Shown one piece after another: positions 50,271-55,601 of a DNA stretch of 55,601 bases. Each line of letters begins with the position of its first letter. The first letter of the stretch is position 1. A model generated the notes under the pieces. The model did not search any database. It was not told the DNA's origin and worked only from the letters and a program-made list of their open reading frames with translations. Source of the stretch: CADEED01 sp035995425. GTDB taxonomy: Bacteria; Pseudomonadota; Gammaproteobacteria; Steroidobacterales; Steroidobacteraceae. The translations under genes were made by a program, and so were the position numbers. Location of the stretch: assembly GCA_035995425.1 (NCBI GenBank), contig DASYKM010000042.1, positions 1-55,601 of the forward strand, given 5' to 3'.

Positions 50271-50307
50271 ATATATAAGAGTACGCCCCAATGAGAGCCG
50301 TTCTCAT
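50271..50307. promoter_or_regulatory. Possible promoter/operator upstream of the cytochrome P460-like gene
   Basis: An isolated AT patch ATATATAAGA (50271-50280) resembles a -10 element. Eleven bases later a perfect inverted repeat ATGAGA-N5-TCTCAT occurs at 50291-50307. This is about 120 bases upstream of the gene start at 50427. The combination is consistent with a regulated promoter, but no -35 match was found. Confidence 0.3.
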
Positions 50308-50426
50308 GTGGCGTTCATCGCCTCTTTGCCGGGCGTCATCCGCGCCAGAACCTCGTTCGTCGCGAAGCCAGGAAAGCGCTCGCATGGCGCCCTATCGTGC
50401 CCGCCACCTCACAGTGGGAGCGCCTC

Positions 50427-51050
50427 ATGCACGCGAATTCACGCCAGATATTTTTGATGCAGCTGTTGGCCCTGGTCGCGACCGCGACGGCGGTCGGTCA
50501 AACGCCATCCGTGCCCGGCAGCAGCGATGACACCATCAAGGTGGCGCGCGTCGACGCGTCCGGAAAGCTGCTGAAGCCAGCCGACTTGCAGAACTGGGTT
50601 TTTCTCGGCGCATCGCTCGGCATGGGCTACAACCCCGGCTCGTTCAATGCGAACCAGCCGGGGCAGTTCCAGGTGGTGCTCATGGAGCCGAACGCCTACC
50701 GCTACTTCACCGAGCACAAGACCTACGCGCCGGGCTCGATGTTCCTGCTGTCCTTCTACGACAGCGATCAGCGCCGCTCGATCAATCAGAAAGGTTTCGT
50801 GCAGGCGGACATGACTAACTACGAGATCCACCTGCTCGAGCCGCGCAAAGGCGATGAACGCCACAGCTTCTATCTGTTCGGCGCGAACGACGCGCAGGGG
50901 AGTCCGCTGCCGGCGGGCAATGCCTGCGTGCGTTGCCACGTGGATCACGGCGCTTTCGACGGTACGTTCGCGCAGTTCTATCCGACGATCCGCCCGCTGA
51001 TTCCGGCGGACGCGCTGGAACGCGCCGCGAAGGACCACGACATCCGTTGA
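50427..51050 (+). CDS. Cytochrome P460-like c-type haem protein
   Basis: A 207-residue exported protein. The signal peptide spans about 1-25 (IFLMQLLALVATATAVGQ). The mature part has FLGASLGMGYNPGSF, QVVLMEPNAYRYFTEHKTYAPGSMFLLSFYD, and a haem-binding CVRCH in NACVRCHVDHGAFDGTFAQFYPTIRP near the C-terminus, matching cytochrome P460 family layout. Family members oxidise hydroxylamine or act in redox stress. ATG 50427 has GGGAG six bases upstream. The substrate here is unknown. Confidence 0.82.
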   Translation: MHANSRQIFLMQLLALVATATAVGQTPSVPGSSDDTIKVARVDASGKLLKPADLQNWVFLGASLGMGYNPGSFNANQPGQFQVVLMEPNAYRYFTEHKTYAPGSMFLLSFYDSDQRRSINQKGFVQADMTNYEIHLLEPRKGDERHSFYLFGANDAQGSPLPAGNACVRCHVDHGAFDGTFAQFYPTIRPLIPADALERAAKDHDIR

Positions 51051-51098
51051 GCCCTGGAAATCAGAAGGTCGCCCGGCATGGGTTAGGATCCGACGCTG

Positions 51099-52319
51099 AT
51101 GACCGAGCCTTTCTACCCGTTGAATCGTCCGCTGCCACCCGACGTCGCGGCGGGCGAAGCCGCGCTCATTCGTTTCTATCAGAAATACCAGGCGTTCAGC
51201 TGGCCCTGGGCGTGGCGGCGAACCGTCGTATTCGGCGCGGTGGGGTTGCTGGCCGGATTGTCGTTCGGCGCATCGCACGGCCTGAGCGTGAAAGTCGCCT
51301 GGGAAGCGCTGGCCGTCGGTGTCACGTGCAGCCTCGCGAACATCATCCTCGTGGGTGCGGGACCGATGTTGGCGGCACTGGTGCGAAGCGCCCGATGGTC
51401 GCGCCGCGTGGAGCGCGTGTTCATCGTGGCCGCGGTGCTCGTCGGCATGTTCCTGGCGTCGTATGCGAATGAGCTGGCTTCGCAGTTTCATGACCACCTC
51501 ATGGCCGCCCACGGAAGACACGGTGTAAAGGCCGCGGTATCCGCGCCGGATTTTCACAAGCTGGTGAGCCAGGCGATCAACGTTGGCACCGACCTGTTCA
51601 TCTTGTTCATCACGAACGGCGGCCTGGCGTTGGCCACCTACTTCGCCGAGCCGAAACGCTGGGCCGAACACCGCCGGCGCGTGGAGCTCGAGAAGGCGAG
51701 CGCGCAGAAGGACGAGGCGGACCTGCGCCTCACCGTCCTCCAGGCGCAGGTGGAGCCGCATTTCCTGTTCAACACGCTCGCCTCGGTGCGATCGCTCGTC
51801 GCCACCGACCCGCAGCGCGCCGCCCGGACCATCGATGCGCTCGCGCAGTACCTGCGGGCCACGCTGCCAAAGTTCCGCGCCGAAGCGGGCCTGGCGTCAT
51901 CGACGCTCGGCGAGCAATTCGACATCTGCGCGAGCTATCTGGAGCTCATGAAAGTGCGCCTGGGCGAGCGGCTGCGCGTGGACATCCAACTACCGCCCGG
52001 GCTGCGCACGGTGCCGTTTCCCTCGTTGTTGCTGATCTCGCTGGTCGAAAATGCCATCACGCACGGCGTTGAGCTCAAGCCCGGCGTCACCCAGGTGACA
52101 TTGGCCGCGCGCGTCATCGAGGCGGGCAACCGCCGACAGCTCGAGGTCCGGGTCGAAGACGACGGCGCCGGGCTCGAGCTCGGCATGGGCGAAGGCACCG
52201 GGCTCGCCAATGTCCGCGCGCAGCTGCGCACCTTGTTTTCATCGGCGGCTTCGTTCGAGCTCGCCGCGCGTGATTCCGGCGGCGTCATGGCGCGGATGAT
52301 CCTGCCGCTGCAATCGTGA
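51099..52319 (+). CDS. LytS/YehU-type sensor histidine kinase
   Basis: A 406-residue membrane kinase with about four transmembrane helices in the first 190 residues. The histidine box QAQVEPHFLFNTLASVRSLV is typical of the His_kinase (LytS/AlgZ) family. The ATPase part includes SLVENAITHGVELKPG and DDGAGLELGMGEGTGLANVRAQL. It probably phosphorylates the LytTR regulator encoded directly downstream, whose GTG overlaps its TGA. Signal unknown. Confidence 0.9.
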   Translation: MTEPFYPLNRPLPPDVAAGEAALIRFYQKYQAFSWPWAWRRTVVFGAVGLLAGLSFGASHGLSVKVAWEALAVGVTCSLANIILVGAGPMLAALVRSARWSRRVERVFIVAAVLVGMFLASYANELASQFHDHLMAAHGRHGVKAAVSAPDFHKLVSQAINVGTDLFILFITNGGLALATYFAEPKRWAEHRRRVELEKASAQKDEADLRLTVLQAQVEPHFLFNTLASVRSLVATDPQRAARTIDALAQYLRATLPKFRAEAGLASSTLGEQFDICASYLELMKVRLGERLRVDIQLPPGLRTVPFPSLLLISLVENAITHGVELKPGVTQVTLAARVIEAGNRRQLEVRVEDDGAGLELGMGEGTGLANVRAQLRTLFSSAASFELAARDSGGVMARMILPLQS

Positions 52320-53074
52320 CGAGACCCACCGCCCTCATCGCCGAAGACGAGCAGCCACAGCGCCAGGAGCTGCGCACGCTGCTGAGCGCGCTCTGGCCGG
52401 AGCTGCAGGTCGTTGCCGAGTGTGCTGATGGACTCGCGGCGCTCGAAATGCTCGAGCAGCACCGCCCCGACGTCGCATTCCTGGACATTCGCATGCCCGG
52501 CGTCAGTGGACTGGAAGTCGCGCGAGCCGTGCGCGCTCCAGGCCAGGTGATCTTCACCACTGCGTACGAGGAATACGCCGTGAGCGCGTTCGACGAAGGC
52601 GCCGTTGACTATCTACTGAAGCCGGTCACGCGCGAACGATTGAGCCGCGCCATCGAGCGCGTCCGTGGCCGCCTTGCCAGCGGCAGCAACGTCGATCTCG
52701 CCGCCTTCATCGATACGCTTCAGGCCCGGCTCGTCCCCGCGGGCAAACCGGGCATCAAGTGGATCACGGCGAGCGTCGGCAACTCGACCAAGCTGTATTC
52801 CATCGAAGAAGTGCTGTTCTTCCAGGCCCAGGACAAATATACGCGCGTGGTGACCGCCGACAGTGAAGGCCACATTCGCACGCCGCTCAAGGAGCTGCTG
52901 GCCGCGCTCGATTCGGAGACCTTCTGGCAGGTTCATCGCAGCGTCATCGTCCGGGTTGGAGCAATTCGCGCGGTGGAGAAGGATGCGGATGGAAAGCTGC
53001 TGCTGACCGTGCGTGGCCGCGCCGAAACCCTGCCGGTGAGCAGCGCGTTTCAACACCGCTTCCGCGGGATGTAG
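52316..53074 (+). CDS. LytTR-family response regulator
   Basis: A 252-residue regulator. Receiver domain with LIAEDEQPQRQELRTLL, Asp in VAFLDIRMPGVSG and Lys in DYLLKPVTRE. The LytTR DNA-binding domain spans about 148-250: STKLYSIEEVLFFQAQDKYTRVVTADSEG, IRTPLKELLAALDSETFWQVHRSVIVRVGAIRAVEKDADG. GTG 52316 overlaps the kinase stop as GTGA, so the two are translationally coupled. Its stop is one base from the convergent GNAT gene. Confidence 0.93.
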   Translation: MTRPTALIAEDEQPQRQELRTLLSALWPELQVVAECADGLAALEMLEQHRPDVAFLDIRMPGVSGLEVARAVRAPGQVIFTTAYEEYAVSAFDEGAVDYLLKPVTRERLSRAIERVRGRLASGSNVDLAAFIDTLQARLVPAGKPGIKWITASVGNSTKLYSIEEVLFFQAQDKYTRVVTADSEGHIRTPLKELLAALDSETFWQVHRSVIVRVGAIRAVEKDADGKLLLTVRGRAETLPVSSAFQHRFRGM

Positions 53075-53075
53075 C

Positions 53076-53534
53076 CTACGATCCGGCGACGAGCTGCTTG
53101 CGTTGAATGACGATCTGGCGGCCCAGGGTGTCCAACGCGAATCCGCAGACGTGAAAGCCGGACTTGAGATTGAGGATGATCATGGCGTTGTTGACGGCGC
53201 GCGTCTGCGTTTCGATCTCGGCGTACCCGTGCAGCTGCGCCCACTCGTGCTGGCGCCGCATGAGCTCTCCCGCCACGCCCTGTCGCCGGGCATCCGGGTG
53301 CACTCCCCCGAGCCATGAATAGAACAGCTTCGCCCCGCGCCGATAACCGAGTTTGAATCCGGCCAGCGATCCACTGGCGAAACGCGCGGTGATCACCGCG
53401 GGAGCGGTCACCTGCACGAGACGCGACGTCAGATAGTCAGGCGCGAAGACTTCGAACGCGACGCGGCACAGCTCGAGCAGCTCATCCGGCCTGCGGGCCG
53501 CGTCGTCGGTGGATATCTGGTAGGTGAATGTCAT
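53076..53534 (-). CDS. GNAT-family N-acetyltransferase
   Basis: A 152-residue GNAT protein. The core has FKLGYRRGAKLFYSWLGGVHPDARRQGVAGELMRRQHEWAQLHGYAEIETQTRAVNNAMIILNLKSGF: an acetyl-CoA binding P-loop of type R-x-x-G-x-A/G (RRQGVAG) and the following helix, then strand 5 with N..M...N...GF. Substrate unknown. It lies just downstream of the RND permease start-side genes, on the same strand, 14 bases upstream of the RND stop. Confidence 0.85.
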   Translation of the reverse strand: MTFTYQISTDDAARRPDELLELCRVAFEVFAPDYLTSRLVQVTAPAVITARFASGSLAGFKLGYRRGAKLFYSWLGGVHPDARRQGVAGELMRRQHEWAQLHGYAEIETQTRAVNNAMIILNLKSGFHVCGFALDTLGRQIVIQRKQLVAGS

Positions 53535-53548
53535 CGCGCGACTCCATA

Positions 53549-55601
53549 TTAGTGCCGCCGGATGAATCCGTCATGCGCCAGCGTGCGCACTCCGACGTAG
53601 AACAGCGGCACGAAATACACCGCGAGCACGGTGCCGGCGAACATGCCGCCGATCACCGCCGTGCCGATGGCGATGCGGCTCTGCGCGCCGGCGCCGGTGG
53701 AAATTGCCAGCGGCAACACGCCGGCGATGAACGCGAGCGAGGTCATGAGAATCGGCCGCAGGCGTTGCCGCGCGGCGACGAGCACGGCGTCGCGCGCGCT
53801 GCGACCGGCCTTCTCCGCCTGCTCGGCGAATTCGACGATCAGGATGGCGTTCTTGGCGGCGAGCCCCATGGTAGTTAGCAGGCCGACCTGGAAGTACACG
53901 TCGTTGGCAAGGCCGCGGCTCCAGACGGCGAGCGCCGCGCCGAGCAACCCGAGCGGCACGACCAGCAGCACCGACACCGGGATCGACCAGCTCTCGTACA
54001 ACGCCGCCAGGCACAGGAACACCACCAGCAGCGAGATGGCGTACAGGTACGGCGCCTGCCCGCTCGACAGCCGCTCCTGAAATGACAGGCCGCTCCAGGC
54101 GATGGAGGTGCCCGGAATGTCGCGCGCCAGCTCCTCCATTCGATCCATGGCATCGCCGGTGCTGCGCCCGGGGGCGGTGGCGCCCTGGATTTCGTATGCC
54201 GAGAGACCGTTGAAGCGGCCGACGGTGACCGGCGCCTGTCGCCACGAAGTGCTGGCGAATGCCGAGAACGGCGCCATGGTGCCGGTCGCGGTGCGCACGT
54301 ACCAGTCGCCGAGATCCTCCGGCCGGCTGCGAAATTGTGCGTCGCCCTGGACGTAGACGCGCTTGACGCGCCCGCGATCGACGAAGTCGTTGACGTAGTC
54401 GCCACCCCACGCGGCCGTCAGAGTCGCATCGACGTCGCGCTGCGCGAGGCCGAGTGCCCCGACCTTCTCCTGGTCGATGTCGACATTCAACGTCGGCGTG
54501 TCTTCCAGCGAATTCACGCGCACGTTGGTGAGCGCGGGATCGGCGCGAGCGGCGGCTAACAACTTGTCGCGCGCCGCCTTGAAGTCCGCGCGGCTGAGGC
54601 CGCCATTGTTCAGCAGCTCGAGCGTGAAGCCGCTCGACTGGCCGAGGCCGCGCACCGGCGGCGGATTCAGCGCGAAGAATTCGGCATCGCGGATGCGTCC
54701 GAGAGTTTTCGTGGCGCGCTGGGTGATGGCCGCGGCACTGCGGGATTGGCCGGAGCGGACACTCCAGGGGGCGAGAGCGATGAAACCGCGCCCGGCATTC
54801 TGCCCCGCGCCTGCCTGGCTCTGACCGACGATGGTGAAGATGATCGGAACGTTTTCCTTCTCATCATTGAGGAAGTAGTGCTCTACCTCGCCGACCGCGG
54901 CGAGCGTGCGCGATTCCGTGGCGCCCGGCGGCAGCGTGAACTGCAGCTGCGCGCGGCCCTGATCCTCCACCGGCAGGAAGCTCTTCGGCAGGATGAAGAA
55001 CACCGCCGCGAGCGCACCAACCAGCACAAGATAGGCGGCGAACGCCCACCGGCCATGAACGAGCACGCGCGCCACGGTGTCGCGATAGCGCTCCGACATG
55101 CGTTCGAAGCCTTTCTGGAACCGATCGCCGGCGCGATGCATGGCCGCGGTCACGGCCTTGCGCCGGGCGATGAGCTCGGCGCTCGGTGGCTTGAGCAACG
55201 TCGCCGCCAGTGCCGGCGAGAGCACCAGTGCGACGACCACCGACAACAGCATGGCCGACACCATGGTGATCGAGAACTGGCGGTAGATCTCGCCCACCGA
55301 GCCGCCGAAGAACGCCATCGGCAGGAACACCGCCGACAGCACCATCGCGATGGCGATCAGCGCCGTCTGGATTTCGCGCATCGAGCGAACCGTCGCGTCG
55401 CGCGCCGAGACGCCCGGCTCCTCGCGCATCACGCGCTCCACGTTTTCCACCACCACGATGGCGTCATCCACCAGCAGGCCGATGGCCAGCACCAGGCCAA
55501 ACAATGTCAGCGTGTTGATGGTGAAGCCGCACGCCGACAGCACACCGAACGTGCCCAACAACACCACCGGCACCGCGATCGCGGGAATCAACGTGGCGCG
55601 C
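53549..55601 (-). CDS. RND efflux permease (HAE1 family), N-terminal part beyond window edge
   Basis: Reading continues open to the right edge; 683 residues of the C-terminal part are present. The proton-relay acidic pair is seen in GLLVDDAIVVVENVERVM. Further family features are FLPMAFFGGSVGEIYRQFSITMV, LPKSFLPVEDQGRAQLQFTLPPGAT, FSLQERLSSGQAPYLYAISLLVVFLCLAALYESWSIPVSVLLVVPLG and AAKNAILIVEFAEQAEKAGRSARDAVLVAARQRLRPILMTSLAFIAGVLPLA. It would form a trimeric pump with a periplasmic adaptor and an outer-membrane channel, neither of which is inside this window. Confidence 0.95.
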   Translation of the reverse strand, partial: RATLIPAIAVPVVLLGTFGVLSACGFTINTLTLFGLVLAIGLLVDDAIVVVENVERVMREEPGVSARDATVRSMREIQTALIAIAMVLSAVFLPMAFFGGSVGEIYRQFSITMVSAMLLSVVVALVLSPALAATLLKPPSAELIARRKAVTAAMHRAGDRFQKGFERMSERYRDTVARVLVHGRWAFAAYLVLVGALAAVFFILPKSFLPVEDQGRAQLQFTLPPGATESRTLAAVGEVEHYFLNDEKENVPIIFTIVGQSQAGAGQNAGRGFIALAPWSVRSGQSRSAAAITQRATKTLGRIRDAEFFALNPPPVRGLGQSSGFTLELLNNGGLSRADFKAARDKLLAAARADPALTNVRVNSLEDTPTLNVDIDQEKVGALGLAQRDVDATLTAAWGGDYVNDFVDRGRVKRVYVQGDAQFRSRPEDLGDWYVRTATGTMAPFSAFASTSWRQAPVTVGRFNGLSAYEIQGATAPGRSTGDAMDRMEELARDIPGTSIAWSGLSFQERLSSGQAPYLYAISLLVVFLCLAALYESWSIPVSVLLVVPLGLLGAALAVWSRGLANDVYFQVGLLTTMGLAAKNAILIVEFAEQAEKAGRSARDAVLVAARQRLRPILMTSLAFIAGVLPLAISTGAGAQSRIAIGTAVIGGMFAGTVLAVYFVPLFYVGVRTLAHDGFIRRH

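Overview
This is a GC-rich, densely coded bacterial chromosome segment, most likely from a gammaproteobacterium. That placement is tentative: it rests on gene content (UPF0149/YecA-like protein, PurU, a PreT/PreA pyrimidine operon, DUF6491-like proteins, an HAE1-type RND pump), and no rRNA or other phylogenetic marker is present. I see no tRNA, rRNA, CRISPR array, insertion sequence or prophage integration module. No gap between genes reaches 300 bases.

Left flank (1-5739): the end of a REC-GGDEF response regulator running off the window; a ribbon-helix-helix regulator coupled to a YecA-like gene; a divergent spermidine-synthase-like methyltransferase; purU; two related secreted proteins; a short HPF/RaiA-type ribosome factor; and a small C-terminally anchored membrane protein.

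Centre (5803-32288, all minus strand): about 23 nearly continuous genes forming an extracellular contractile injection system (eCIS, Afp/PVC-like). In transcription order: two small proteins, sheath, tube, a gp26-like hub chaperone, a Pro/Ala-rich protein, a Pvc16-like cap protein, an Afp15-like AAA+ ATPase, a 70-residue protein, three tandem DUF4157 (eCIS core domain) proteins, a CIS tube adaptor, a LysM protein, gpD-like hub, gpV-like spike, PAAR-like tip, gp25, two baseplate-J-like proteins, a gpI-like protein fused to a beta-helix, a DUF6519/beta-helix protein, and a LysM-like protein. Most junctions are ATGA/GTGA overlaps. No T6SS membrane complex or ClpV is present, so this is not a T6SS. 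The three DUF4157 proteins are the candidate cargo; two carry a second HExxH motif and one carries an OmpA-like domain. No tape-measure gene is recognisable. A sigma-54 activator (32395-33438) sits directly upstream, separated by 106 bases with a cluster of GGGTCG/CGACCC inverted repeats.

Right flank: a secreted LamG-like protein; a reductive pyrimidine-degradation operon (beta-ureidopropionase-like amidohydrolase, NCS1 permease, dihydropyrimidinase, PreT, PreA; 34474-40964) that would import uracil/thymine-like bases and degrade them to beta-amino acids; two DUF6491-like secreted proteins; a stress-type small protein; an OmpR-type regulator with a hybrid histidine kinase; a lipoprotein and a PilZ-like protein; a GlxA-like AraC regulator; an M13 peptidase homologue with an altered zinc motif, followed by a nitrilase-superfamily protein; a cytochrome P460-like protein; a LytS/LytTR two-component pair; a GNAT acetyltransferase; and the C-terminal two thirds of an RND efflux permease cut by the right edge.
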